From contig SVOG01000042.1 of assembly GCA_015066525.1 (NCBI GenBank), positions 20,207-84,206 of the forward strand: a stretch of DNA of 64,000 bases, written 5' to 3'. The stretch is from Oscillospiraceae bacterium. Lineage in GTDB: Bacteria > Bacillota > Clostridia > Oscillospirales > Acutalibacteraceae. Below the pieces are notes generated by a model that ran no database searches, was not told where the DNA came from, and saw nothing but the letters and a program-made list of their open reading frames with translations. Position numbers and translations under genes: made by a program. This document shows, piece by piece, positions 9,167-19,169 of the stretch. Every line of letters starts with the position of its first letter. Position 1 is the stretch's first letter.

Positions 9167-10300
9167 ATGACAAAAAAACTGAACGGCACTGTCATCGTCA
9201 CCTACCGCTGCAACGCGCGGTGCACGATGTGCAACCGCTACAAAGCCCCCTCGACTCCCGAGGAGGAAATCACGCTCGACACAATAAAGAAACTCCCCCC
9301 GATGTATTTCACCAACATCACGGGCGGCGAGCCCTTTATCCGCACGGACCTCAAGGACATCGTGCGCGAGTTATATAAGAAAAGCGACCGCATTGTTATC
9401 TCGACAAACGGGTTCTTCACCGACCGTATTATTGACCTCTGCGAGGAATTCCCCGAGGTCGGTATCCGCATTTCCATTGAAGGACTCGAGGACACGAATA
9501 ACGCCATCCGCGGTCTCGACGACGGATTCAACAAGGGTTATACCACGCTGAAGAAACTTGTGGAAATGCATCACCCCGATGTCGGTTTCGGTATGACGGT
9601 ACAGGACGCAAACGCAAAGGACCTCGTACCGCTCTATAAACTCAGCGACGAGATGCATATGGAATTTGCGACAGCATCGCTGCACAATTCCTTCTACTTC
9701 GTCGAGGCGAAGAATATCATCCACGACCGACAGATGGTCGCGGAAAATTTCGAGGAGCTGATTAACGAACTCCTCAAATCAAACGAACCGAAAAAATGGT
9801 TCCGTGCTTACTTCAATCACGGACTGATTAACTATATCTACGGACAAAAGCGCCTCCTCCCCTGCGATATGGCATTCGACACCTTCTTCATCGACCCGTA
9901 CGGCGACGTAATGCCCTGCAACGGCACGAAGGAAAAGGAGGTTATGGGCAACCTCACTGAGCAGGACTGGGACACGCTCTGGAACAGTGAGCAAGCGGAA
10001 AAGGTGCGCGAAAAAGTGCGCCACTGCGACCGTCAGTGCTGGATGATAGGCTCTGTTTCCCCCGCGATGCACAAGTATATCCGGGTGCCCGCAGCGTGGG
10101 TCATCAAGCATAAATTCCTGCGCTTTTTTAAGGAGCAAAAGTACTCGATGTACGAAAATCAAATTTGCCGCGATTTGCGCGACGGCAAGGTCACGAAGGA
10201 AGAACTCGACCGGCTCTCGACCTGCGACTTTGACGCTGTGGCAAGCGACGGCTTGTCCGCAACCTCAAAATCCGCACTCGGCACAGAGGCATCAGAATGA
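9167..10300 (+). CDS. Radical SAM/SPASM domain protein in the EPS locus
   Basis: VTYRCNARCTMCNRYK (CxxxCxxC); NITGGEPFIR; C-terminal cysteines in LLPCDMAFDTFFIDPYGDVMPCNG and HCDRQC. Confidence 0.9.
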   Translation: MTKKLNGTVIVTYRCNARCTMCNRYKAPSTPEEEITLDTIKKLPPMYFTNITGGEPFIRTDLKDIVRELYKKSDRIVISTNGFFTDRIIDLCEEFPEVGIRISIEGLEDTNNAIRGLDDGFNKGYTTLKKLVEMHHPDVGFGMTVQDANAKDLVPLYKLSDEMHMEFATASLHNSFYFVEAKNIIHDRQMVAENFEELINELLKSNEPKKWFRAYFNHGLINYIYGQKRLLPCDMAFDTFFIDPYGDVMPCNGTKEKEVMGNLTEQDWDTLWNSEQAEKVREKVRHCDRQCWMIGSVSPAMHKYIRVPAAWVIKHKFLRFFKEQKYSMYENQICRDLRDGKVTKEELDRLSTCDFDAVASDGLSATSKSALGTEASE

Positions 10301-11373
10301 AAGTATTAATTGTAAACGCCATCCTTTATACCAGCGAAACACACTGCGTCAAGAAGGTATCGTCCATCGACGACTGCATGATTTACGACCTATGTCTCGC
10401 GTTTCAGAAAGCGGGGCACGAGGTAACGCTCTTTGCCGCCGAGGATTACCGCCCGACTGAGCAGACGGAGTTTCCGTTTGAAATCGTCTGGGCGAAAACA
10501 AAACTGACAAAGCTGTTCCCCGCCAACGTACTGCCTTATTGTCCGTACATTCGTAAACTACTCAAAGACAGGGACTTTGACTTAGTGATAACGAGCGAGG
10601 TATTCTCCCTCCTGTCGCTTATGGTGGTGCGGCACGCGCGCTGCAAGGTCATCGTATGGCAGGAACTCGCCAAGCATAATAACCTGCTGCACAAACTGCC
10701 GTCAAAGTTCTGGTACAATATCATCGCAAGGCTGTTTTTCCGTGATGTTACCGTGGTGGGCCGCAGCAACAACGCGAGGGAGTTCATTTCTCACTACTGC
10801 AACAATGTTGCCTCCACCTTCATCGACCACGGCGTCAATCCCGATAAATTCAGACCGCGCGCGGACAAGGAAAAATTCTTCATCATTCCGTCGCAGCTGA
10901 TTCAGCGCAAGCAGATTGACCTGTCAATCCAAGCGTTTTCGGAATTTGCCGCGGAGAACGGGGACTACTCCCTCTATATCTTCGGCGAGGGCGAGGAACG
11001 GGAGAATCTCGAGACATTTGCCGCTATCTGCGGGGTCTCGGACAGAGTAAAATTCTTCGGCAAGGTGCCGCACGACACCCTCACGGAGTATCTCGCCAAA
11101 GCATCGGCGATGCTGGTTTATACGCGCAAGGACAACAATATGATTTCCGTTGTCGAATCCATCGCCTGCGCTACCCCCGTAGTTACGACCAGCGTGCCCT
11201 ATAATGCAGCATACATTAAAAAGTATCAGCTCGGTATTGTCAGCGACAACTGGGGCAAGGACGAACTAAACGAAATTATCAATAGCAACAGCTTTTACAT
11301 CAATAACTGCATCAATTACAGAGAGGAACTCTCTGACGACAGACGTGTAAAACAGTTTTTGGAGTTAAGATAA
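10297..11373 (+). CDS. Glycosyltransferase family 4
   Basis: MKVLIVNAILYTSETHCVKKVSSID; IIPSQLIQRKQIDLSIQAFSEFA; NNMISVVESIACATPVVTTSVPYN. Confidence 0.85.
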   Translation: MKVLIVNAILYTSETHCVKKVSSIDDCMIYDLCLAFQKAGHEVTLFAAEDYRPTEQTEFPFEIVWAKTKLTKLFPANVLPYCPYIRKLLKDRDFDLVITSEVFSLLSLMVVRHARCKVIVWQELAKHNNLLHKLPSKFWYNIIARLFFRDVTVVGRSNNAREFISHYCNNVASTFIDHGVNPDKFRPRADKEKFFIIPSQLIQRKQIDLSIQAFSEFAAENGDYSLYIFGEGEERENLETFAAICGVSDRVKFFGKVPHDTLTEYLAKASAMLVYTRKDNNMISVVESIACATPVVTTSVPYNAAYIKKYQLGIVSDNWGKDELNEIINSNSFYINNCINYREELSDDRRVKQFLELR

Positions 11374-12375
11374 ATGTATTCCATCGCATATGTAATTCCC
11401 TACTTTGGTAAATTTCCGAAATATATGAAACTGTGGCTGATGAGCACAGGCTGTAATCCCACGGTCGATTTCCTGATATTTACTGACGATAAAACAGAAT
11501 ATGACTACCCCGAAAATGTCAAGGTCACCTATATGAGCTTTGACGAGATGAAAAGCAAGGCGCAGTCTGTATTCGACTTTGACATCTGTCTTGAAAAGCC
11601 GTATAAAATCTGTGACTTCAGGCCGGCGTACGGTCAAATATTCAAAAGTGAGCTGGAGGGCTACGACTTCTGGGGACACTGCGATATTGACTTAATCTGG
11701 GGTAACATCCGCAAATTCTATACGGACGAAATATTGAATCAGTACGAGCGTATCGGCTTTAACGGTCACTCGACACTTTACAGAAACACACCCGAGGTAA
11801 ATGCAAGATACCGCCATATTTCGGAAAAATTCGAGAATTATATCGAAGTGTTCTCCACCGACAGGGGCTACGCCTTTGACGAGCCGTATATGCAGTCGAT
11901 TTACGAAGAACGCGGCATACCCGTCTATATGGGGATTGACTTTGCCAACCTCGCAAAATACGACTATTCGTTCAATCTCTCGTGGCAGACTGAAGAAGAG
12001 AAATACAAAAACGAGCACCAGATATTTACCTGGCAGAACGGCACTCTCCTCAGACGCTATGTCCACAAGGGCAAGCTTTTCAGCGAGGAAATGATGTATC
12101 TGCACTACTGGTGCAGACCGACAACACTGAAAATGAAGCATTACGACAAAAGCCGTATGCTCACCATATACCCCGATGTCACCACGGACAAGCCGTACGA
12201 CATCACTGCGGATTTCGTGCTGAAAAAGAGCAGGCAGAATAAGATCGTCTACTATGCAAAAAGCATCTGGAAAAACCGCAAAAAAATCACCCTTGAACGC
12301 ATTATTTTTAACATCAAGGGTATGACAAAATACAAAACCACCGATTACAATACCTACAAGCCCAAACAACCATAA
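11374..12375 (+). CDS. DUF6625-like putative glycosyltransferase
   Basis: MYSIAYVIPYFGKFPKYMKLWLMSTGCNPTVDFLIFTDDK; AYGQIFKSELEGYDFWGHCDIDLIWGN. Confidence 0.75.
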   Translation: MYSIAYVIPYFGKFPKYMKLWLMSTGCNPTVDFLIFTDDKTEYDYPENVKVTYMSFDEMKSKAQSVFDFDICLEKPYKICDFRPAYGQIFKSELEGYDFWGHCDIDLIWGNIRKFYTDEILNQYERIGFNGHSTLYRNTPEVNARYRHISEKFENYIEVFSTDRGYAFDEPYMQSIYEERGIPVYMGIDFANLAKYDYSFNLSWQTEEEKYKNEHQIFTWQNGTLLRRYVHKGKLFSEEMMYLHYWCRPTTLKMKHYDKSRMLTIYPDVTTDKPYDITADFVLKKSRQNKIVYYAKSIWKNRKKITLERIIFNIKGMTKYKTTDYNTYKPKQP

Positions 12376-12390
12376 TACAAGGAAAGGAGC

Positions 12391-13791
12391 ATGGAAATGA
12401 AATTCAAGTTTCATCATATCTTGGCGTTTATCACCACTGTGCTGTTTCTGATTGCTCCTTTATTCAAAAGCACCGTCAGATATGCCCTGCTCGGTGCCAC
12501 GCTTGCCATGTGCTTACTCTGCATTGTCTTGATAAAAAAGGCTTACATAGGCGTTATATTCTTTTTAATGGCAATGCAAAATGCGCTTCAGATGACAGTG
12601 CCGAAATCCATGCTTACCGTCGTGACGTATTATGATGAGGTTTTTCAGATTGTCATTGTGCTGTATCTTTTATATGTCATGCTGCAAAAGCGCATTACCA
12701 TCAGTTATACGGAACGAATCCTGATGATGTTCTACGGTTTGTATCTGCTGATGTGCTTTTTATCCTCCGTATTCAACAACTATGCGACCATCACGGTTAT
12801 CGTGCTTGACGCCTTTGTGTGCATCAAATTCTTCCTCTTCTACCGCGGCGGATTTGAACTATCGCGGCAAGGTGTTGCGGATACCAAAACCTTCTACGAG
12901 CACACCAATGCTGTGTGTAAAATCATAACGGTGGGACTCTTTTTATATGCGCTGCACGAATTATTTTTGACACCGTTTTTCCCAAAATACGATTTCAGAT
13001 ATTTCACCGAATCGCTGCAGCTCTTCTTCTTCCACCCGACATACCTTGCGGCGTTCAGTATTCTGATGATATCCGTGCTGATACTGAATCTGAAATACGA
13101 CAAAAGTAATATGGTTTTCATCGTGATGATGTCGTTTGTGACGCTGACCACCCTGCGCACAAAGGCGATTGCCGCCATACTCATCATCTTTCTGATTTAT
13201 TTCGCGTTTGTCAAATACAACCTTCCCTTCAAGGGTCTAATCATTATAGGAGCGATAGGTGCGGCGCTGTACCTGGGTCTTGACCAGATTGAACTGTATT
13301 TTACCGAAAGCGCGGGACGGTATGCGCCCATCCGTCTCAAAATGATGCGCGACGGTATCGGAATTGCCAACGACCACTTCCCGCTCGGTGCGGGCTTCGG
13401 CACCTATGGCACTACGGTAGCATATGACTACGGCTCATCGTTCTACTACAATCTCGGCTATATGGGCGGTCACTATAAGGACCAGCCCGTGGGCGATGTG
13501 TTCTGGCCGGGCATCTTTGCCGAAGCAGGCTGGATCGGCACCGTATTCTTTGCGCTCACCGTCATTATTATGATTATCATAGGCGTACAGAAAATCAAAG
13601 TGGATAAATATGCAGGCTGGTGTATGCTGTCCATTATGACGTATGCACTTTCCTCCTCCACATCGGAGACCGGTTTCTTCCACCCGGCTGTCGCCATTAT
13701 GTTTATTGTGTACGGCATCGCCGCCGGCTCTACGGCTAACGAAAACGAGAATCCCAAGCAGACAGGATTGAAATTCAAAATAAAAATCTGA
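12391..13791 (+). CDS. O-antigen ligase/Wzy-like polymerase, multi-TM
   Basis: Multiple TM segments; PLGAGFGTYGTTVAYDYGSSFYYNLGYMGGHYK; position in the EPS locus. Confidence 0.78.
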   Translation: MEMKFKFHHILAFITTVLFLIAPLFKSTVRYALLGATLAMCLLCIVLIKKAYIGVIFFLMAMQNALQMTVPKSMLTVVTYYDEVFQIVIVLYLLYVMLQKRITISYTERILMMFYGLYLLMCFLSSVFNNYATITVIVLDAFVCIKFFLFYRGGFELSRQGVADTKTFYEHTNAVCKIITVGLFLYALHELFLTPFFPKYDFRYFTESLQLFFFHPTYLAAFSILMISVLILNLKYDKSNMVFIVMMSFVTLTTLRTKAIAAILIIFLIYFAFVKYNLPFKGLIIIGAIGAALYLGLDQIELYFTESAGRYAPIRLKMMRDGIGIANDHFPLGAGFGTYGTTVAYDYGSSFYYNLGYMGGHYKDQPVGDVFWPGIFAEAGWIGTVFFALTVIIMIIIGVQKIKVDKYAGWCMLSIMTYALSSSTSETGFFHPAVAIMFIVYGIAAGSTANENENPKQTGLKFKIKI

Positions 13792-13802
13792 CGGAGTTTG
13801 AT

Positions 13803-15266
13803 ATGGCAGGCAACAAAAAGATAGCCAAAAATTATATATTTAATACGAGCTATCAGCTTCTTGCAATTATCGTGCCGCTCGTCACGACCCCGTATATTTC
13901 GCGCGTGCTTGGGGCTGAGGGAATCGGTATCAATAGCTATACCTATTCCATCGTCAGTTATTTTGTCATTTTTTCCATTCTCGGCACCGCCACCTACGGC
14001 AACCGCCAAATCGGGATTCTCCAGGATGACCCCGTGAGCAGGACACAAAAGTTCTGGGATATACTTACGCTCAGAATCCTCACTTCGGGCAGTGCGCTGA
14101 TACTGTATCTCTGCTATGCTTTACTGTTTGCTAAACACAAGAGCATTGCTCTGCTGCAGACCTTTTATCTGCTCGCCACACTCTGCGACACCGCGTGGTT
14201 CTTCCAGGGAATGGAGGACTTCCGCCGCATTGCGGTGCGTAATTACGCTATCAAATTGCTCAATGTGGCAGGAATATTTCTCTTGATTCATAATCCCGAC
14301 GATTTATGGAAATATGTACTGATGTTCACCGGGCTGAATTTCGTTGGTAATTTATCTATCATACCGTATCTCAGGAAGTATCTCGTCAGAGTCAAGGGAT
14401 ATAAACCGCAGCCCTTCAACGATATCATAGTGGTGCTGCAACTCTTTATTCCGGCAACGGCTCTGTGGCTCTATGAAATGTTTGACAAGACGATGATTGG
14501 CGTTATCACCCAGAGCGCCGCGCAAAATGGCTACTACGAGCAGAGTAACAAAATCATCAAGATGGCGCTCATTCTCGTCACCGCACTCAACACAGTGTTG
14601 CTGCCGAAAAGCTCCAAGGCGTTCGCCGAGGGAAAGCTCGGGGAAATGAAGGAATATCTGTATCAGTCCTACCGCTTCGTCTGGTTTCTCGGTGTGCCGC
14701 TGATGTGCGGCGTCATCGGCACGGAAAGCGTGCTCGTGCCTGTTTTCTTCGGCAAAGGCTACGAGCCTGTCATAACAGTACTGTGCATTATGTCACTGCT
14801 CTTTATTCCTATTTCGCTCAATTCCACCTCGTCGGCGCAATTCTTCATCTCAACCGGCAGACAGAATATCTATACCCGTTGTGTTCTCATCGGCGGCGGG
14901 GTGAATATCCTGCTGAATGCGCTGTTAATACCGCATTTTCAGGCAAACGGCGCGGGTATTGCTTCCGTTACGGGCGAAACCGTCATTATGGCCTGTATGC
15001 TATGGTATATGGGCAAAAACGGGCATATTAAAGTATCCGAGGTGTTCAGAATCAGCCCCAAGTATTTGATTGCAGGCGGCGTAATGCTTTTATGTCTGCT
15101 ATTTGCAGCGCGCTATCTTCCGCTTCGGGTATGGAGTCTGGCAGCGCTTATTATCGGCGGCGCAGCGATATATTTTGCTGTGCTGCTCGTAGAAAAGGAA
15201 TATTTTGTAGTGACCGGTATACATCACGCGGTATATTTCGCAAAAAAGCGAAGGGCGAAAAAATAA
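13803..15266 (+). CDS. Polysaccharide flippase (Wzx/MATE-like)
   Basis: NYIFNTSYQLLAIIVPLVTTPYISRVLGAEGIGINSYTYSIVSYFVIFSILGTATYGNRQI. Confidence 0.92.
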   Translation: MAGNKKIAKNYIFNTSYQLLAIIVPLVTTPYISRVLGAEGIGINSYTYSIVSYFVIFSILGTATYGNRQIGILQDDPVSRTQKFWDILTLRILTSGSALILYLCYALLFAKHKSIALLQTFYLLATLCDTAWFFQGMEDFRRIAVRNYAIKLLNVAGIFLLIHNPDDLWKYVLMFTGLNFVGNLSIIPYLRKYLVRVKGYKPQPFNDIIVVLQLFIPATALWLYEMFDKTMIGVITQSAAQNGYYEQSNKIIKMALILVTALNTVLLPKSSKAFAEGKLGEMKEYLYQSYRFVWFLGVPLMCGVIGTESVLVPVFFGKGYEPVITVLCIMSLLFIPISLNSTSSAQFFISTGRQNIYTRCVLIGGGVNILLNALLIPHFQANGAGIASVTGETVIMACMLWYMGKNGHIKVSEVFRISPKYLIAGGVMLLCLLFAARYLPLRVWSLAALIIGGAAIYFAVLLVEKEYFVVTGIHHAVYFAKKRRAKK

Positions 15267-16075
15267 TGAATCATGAAATTTTGACAAATGAACAACTGAA
15301 AAAAGCGCTTCTTGACATCACACTCGACGTGGCAAAATACTGTGATGAAAACGGCTTGAAGTATATGATGGTCGGCGGTACGCTGCTCGGCGCCGTGCGT
15401 CACAAGGGTTTCATTCCTTGGGATGACGATGTGGACCTTGCGATGCCGCGCGAGGATTACAACCGACTGCACGAGCTTGTGAAGACAAAACCAATCGGCG
15501 AAAACTATCAACTTGTCAGCATCATGGCAAATAATTCTCCGTATCCCTTTGCAAAAGTGCTTGATAGGAACACCAAAATCATCAATTCAAGAACCTCTCT
15601 TCACACAGAACTGTGGGTTGACATTTTCCCGATTGACGGGCTGGACGACCTGAGCGAGGGCGCTCTGTCAAAAAAAATAAAGCGTCTCAAAAAAGACGCC
15701 TTTTTGCTGGAAAACGCGTGCTGTGAATACGGCAGCGGTAAAACCGTGCTGCGCAAAATAGTAAAAGTGCCAACCATTGCATACTCCCGTATCAAAGGAG
15801 CTTACTACTATGGCAGAAAAATAGACGAGGAGGCACAGTCCTGCCCGCTCGAAAGCTCAAAAACAGCCGCTTTGACCGTATGGGGCGGCGTTCATGCCGG
15901 AATACCCAAAGAAAAAATGCTCACAACCTGTGAACTGGAATTCGAAGGCGCTATGCTGAAGGCACCCGTCGGATATGAGGAGTATCTGACCAAAATGTAC
16001 GGCGACGATTATATGACCCCACCGCCCGAAAATCAGCGCATCAATCATAACATCAAAGCCATTAAAATTAATTAA
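15266..16075 (+). CDS. LicD family phosphotransferase
   Basis: YCDENGLKYMMVGGTLLGAVRHKGFIPWDDDVDLAMPREDYNRL. Confidence 0.93.
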   Translation: MNHEILTNEQLKKALLDITLDVAKYCDENGLKYMMVGGTLLGAVRHKGFIPWDDDVDLAMPREDYNRLHELVKTKPIGENYQLVSIMANNSPYPFAKVLDRNTKIINSRTSLHTELWVDIFPIDGLDDLSEGALSKKIKRLKKDAFLLENACCEYGSGKTVLRKIVKVPTIAYSRIKGAYYYGRKIDEEAQSCPLESSKTAALTVWGGVHAGIPKEKMLTTCELEFEGAMLKAPVGYEEYLTKMYGDDYMTPPPENQRINHNIKAIKIN

Positions 16076-16098
16076 ACGGACGGCGGCGCCGTCCGTTT
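16074..16098. terminator. Bidirectional terminator between licD-like and tetR-like genes
   Basis: AAACGGACGGCGGCGCCGTCCGTTT between convergent genes. Confidence 0.7.
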
Positions 16099-16102
16099 CT
16101 CT

Positions 16103-16633
16103 TTATCTTCTTTTGATGACATTAACCATAATCTTCTCGATTTCATCACGGTTGAAATTCGGCATCATACGGATGATAACATCCGCACAGCCGCCCACTA
16201 AGAAGGTTACCTTCGCCACCTCGTGGTAATTATCGACCACATTAATATCGTTCGCCTTGCAAATCGACTGGATGAAGCTCTCCTTAAGCGATTTAATCGC
16301 AGAATCATAAATTACGCTATTCTTAAACCGCTCAAAATATTTCAGATTCTGCTCGACGACATCGAGGATGGAAGCGACCGTCTTTTCGGGAGCGACGGAC
16401 ATATCAATATAATTAATGCCCTTGCTCAAATCGAGAATTCTGCCCGCGAAGTAATCAAAGCATTGCTGAAAACAGTCGTCAATACTCCGATAGTGCAGAT
16501 AGAAGGTACTCTTATTAATCCCCGCTCTGGCACAGAGTTCGACCACTGTTATCTTGTCGAGTTCTTTTTCCGTCGACAGGTCAAACACCGCATTAAACAC
16601 GGCAAGCCTTGTCTTCACAATTCTTTTATCCAT
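16103..16633 (-). CDS. TetR/AcrR family transcriptional regulator
   Basis: RIVKTRLAVFNAVFDLSTEKELDKITVVELCARAGINKSTFYLHYRSIDDCF. Confidence 0.85.
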   Translation of the reverse strand: MDKRIVKTRLAVFNAVFDLSTEKELDKITVVELCARAGINKSTFYLHYRSIDDCFQQCFDYFAGRILDLSKGINYIDMSVAPEKTVASILDVVEQNLKYFERFKNSVIYDSAIKSLKESFIQSICKANDINVVDNYHEVAKVTFLVGGCADVIIRMMPNFNRDEIEKIMVNVIKRR

Positions 16634-16819
16634 AATCTTTCACCCCATGGCGTATATCATACCATATAAAAATACATTTAGCAAATTTTTTATCAATTTT
16701 TATGCATTTTTTATTCACTTTTGTATACCTGACCAAATAATCGCAACAAATTATTGTAATATATTTGCTTTTATTGTATAATTAAATAGAAAATATGCAT
16801 TTACCGGAGGTAACAGAAA

Positions 16820-17659
16820 ATGGCTGAATGTTGGCTTACAGGAAAAACCGTTATCGTAACGGGCGCATCGGGAGGTATGGGCGCAGGAATTGCCGCCACC
16901 CTCATCAAAAAACACGGATGCACCGTAATCGGCGTGGCACGTAGCGAACCGAAAATGCTGAAATTCATTGAGGAACTCGGTGACGAATACAGGGAGCAGT
17001 TTTCCTACAAGCTCTTCGATGTATCGAGCCGCGAGAACTGGGAGACCTTTGCCGAAGAGCTCAAGGCAAACGGCACCAAGGTGGATATCCTCATCAACAA
17101 CGCGGGTATTCTTCCGAAATTCAAGCGTTTTGACCGCTACTCCTACGAGGAAATTGAGCAGGCAATGAATATCAATTTCTTCTCCTGCGTATACTCGATT
17201 AAAACACTGCTGCCGATGATTCTCGAATCGGACACACCGGCGATTATCAATATCGACTCTGCGGCGGCACTGATGACGCTTGCCGGAACCTCCGTCTACT
17301 CCGCGTCAAAATCGGCGCTCAGAAGTCTGACCGAAGCGCTGCGCAGCGAATACAAGGGCAAAATGTTTGTCGGACTGGTATGCCCCGGCTTTACCAAAAC
17401 GGATATTTTCCGCAACCAGGGCCCCGAAACCAATGACAAGGGGCAGAAGATGATTGATATGGTCTCCACGGACTGCGATAAGATGGTGCGCCTGATTATG
17501 CACGGTATCGAGCGCAAGCACCACCTCCAGGTGCACGGTTTTGACTCCTTTGCAATGTCGGCATTTAACCGTATGATGCCGGTACACGGCTCCATGCTCT
17601 TCAGCGCCGTGATGAAAATGGCAAACGTGGATATCTTCAAGGAAGTATTTGACGATTAA
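16820..17659 (+). CDS. SDR family NAD(P)-dependent oxidoreductase
   Basis: KTVIVTGASGGMGAGIAATL; ILINNAGILPKF; YSASKSALRSLTEALRSE. Confidence 0.92.
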   Translation: MAECWLTGKTVIVTGASGGMGAGIAATLIKKHGCTVIGVARSEPKMLKFIEELGDEYREQFSYKLFDVSSRENWETFAEELKANGTKVDILINNAGILPKFKRFDRYSYEEIEQAMNINFFSCVYSIKTLLPMILESDTPAIINIDSAAALMTLAGTSVYSASKSALRSLTEALRSEYKGKMFVGLVCPGFTKTDIFRNQGPETNDKGQKMIDMVSTDCDKMVRLIMHGIERKHHLQVHGFDSFAMSAFNRMMPVHGSMLFSAVMKMANVDIFKEVFDD

Positions 17660-17676
17660 TCTTAAGGAGTAAAATT

Positions 17677-19119
17677 ATGTCAAACGAAATCACCGATATC
17701 ACCAAGCAGAAACATCTGAAATTCAAGGAAATCCTCGCGTATTCCCTGGGGCTCTTCGGATTCCAGGCAATCGTGGGACTCCTCTTTACCTATCAGGCAG
17801 AGTTCTCGGGCTCGATTCTCGGCGCAAATGTCATCGTGGTCGCCATTCTCGTGCTCGTGGCAAAGATTGTATCCGCTGCCGCTGACCCGATTGTCGGCAA
17901 CCTCGTCGACCGCTCGCAGAGCAAACTTGGCAAGTTCAAATCCATGATTGTCTACTCGCTCGCACCCCTGCTGATTGCGACCGCCATCATCTTCGTCAAG
18001 GTGCCGTTTAAGGGTGTCGGACTGTATGTCTGGATTTTCATCGTGAGCCTCATCTGGTCCATCGCAATGACGATGGGCGATGTGCCGTCGCAGGGTATTG
18101 CTGCGGCGCTCACACCAAACCCGACCGAGAGAACGAACGTCGTTTCCATTTCCAACACGGCGAAGCAAATCGGTTTTTCCGCGTGTGCGGTTATCGTGCC
18201 GATTGTCTGCCTCATCGTGCCGCAGGGCTCTCAGGTCATCGGTTTTGAAGGCGACCAGGACACCCCGATGAACGCAACGGAATTCCTCTTCGTCGGCATT
18301 CTCACCGCCGTTCTCGGCTGCGTACTCTTTGCGCTGATTCCGCTGATAAATAAAGAGCGCGTAACGAATGCTTCCAGTGAAACCGTCGGTTTCAAGGAGA
18401 TGTTCGCTGCGCTGAAATCAAACAAACCGTTTATGCTCGTCATCATTTCCTACTTCCTCGGCTTCGGCCGTCAGATGGCAATGGGCATCCAGGTACAGGC
18501 GGCTACCATCATCCTCGGCAGCCAGAATCTCGTTGTCGTGCTCGGCATTGTCACCGCTATCGGCTCGATGATCAGTATGGCAATCTGCCCGTTTTTGATT
18601 AAGAAACTCAATGAAAAGAAGGCATACATCCTGCTGTCGGTTTACGGTTTTGCAGCCTCCATCTTCTCGTTCATCATCGGACATTTCTGGTTCGACAATC
18701 CGAAGAATATGGTACTCACCGTTCTCTTCTACGCATCGCTCTTCCTCATCGGCTTACAGTTCGGTGCGGTAACGCTGATGCCGATGATTATGACAGCGGA
18801 CTGCGTGGACGCTTACGAATACGAAACGGGCAAGAGAAATGAGGGCGCTTGCTACTCCATTCTCACCCTCACTATCAAGGTTTGCCTCGCGCTCGGTATG
18901 GCAGTCGGTCTCGTCTTTGTCGGCGCTTCGGGTTATTACGAGGCACTCAGCGCGCAGAATTTTGAAGCGTGCAACAAGGACGTCATCTTCTTTGCCTACA
19001 CGGCGCTGCCCGGTATCCTCGCCCTTCTCTCCATCATCCCGATGCTCAAATACGACATCGTGGGCGAGAAGAAGGCAAAAATTTCCGCGGCACTCGCTGC
19101 CAGAAGAACCGAAAACTGA
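17677..19119 (+). CDS. MFS transporter, GPH (glycoside-pentoside-hexuronide) type
   Basis: ADPIVGNLVDRSQSKLGKFKSMIVYSLAPLL; DCVDAYEYETGKRNEGACYSILTL. Confidence 0.86.
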   Translation: MSNEITDITKQKHLKFKEILAYSLGLFGFQAIVGLLFTYQAEFSGSILGANVIVVAILVLVAKIVSAAADPIVGNLVDRSQSKLGKFKSMIVYSLAPLLIATAIIFVKVPFKGVGLYVWIFIVSLIWSIAMTMGDVPSQGIAAALTPNPTERTNVVSISNTAKQIGFSACAVIVPIVCLIVPQGSQVIGFEGDQDTPMNATEFLFVGILTAVLGCVLFALIPLINKERVTNASSETVGFKEMFAALKSNKPFMLVIISYFLGFGRQMAMGIQVQAATIILGSQNLVVVLGIVTAIGSMISMAICPFLIKKLNEKKAYILLSVYGFAASIFSFIIGHFWFDNPKNMVLTVLFYASLFLIGLQFGAVTLMPMIMTADCVDAYEYETGKRNEGACYSILTLTIKVCLALGMAVGLVFVGASGYYEALSAQNFEACNKDVIFFAYTALPGILALLSIIPMLKYDIVGEKKAKISAALAARRTEN

Positions 19120-19131
19120 TAAACTACAAAT

Positions 19132-19158
19132 GGGCGGTCTTGTGCCGCCCGTTGTTTT
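19132..19158 (+). terminator. GC-rich hairpin with T tail
   Basis: GGGCGGTCTTGTGCCGCCCGTTGTTTT. Confidence 0.5.
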
Positions 19159-19169
19159 AGGAGATACTT

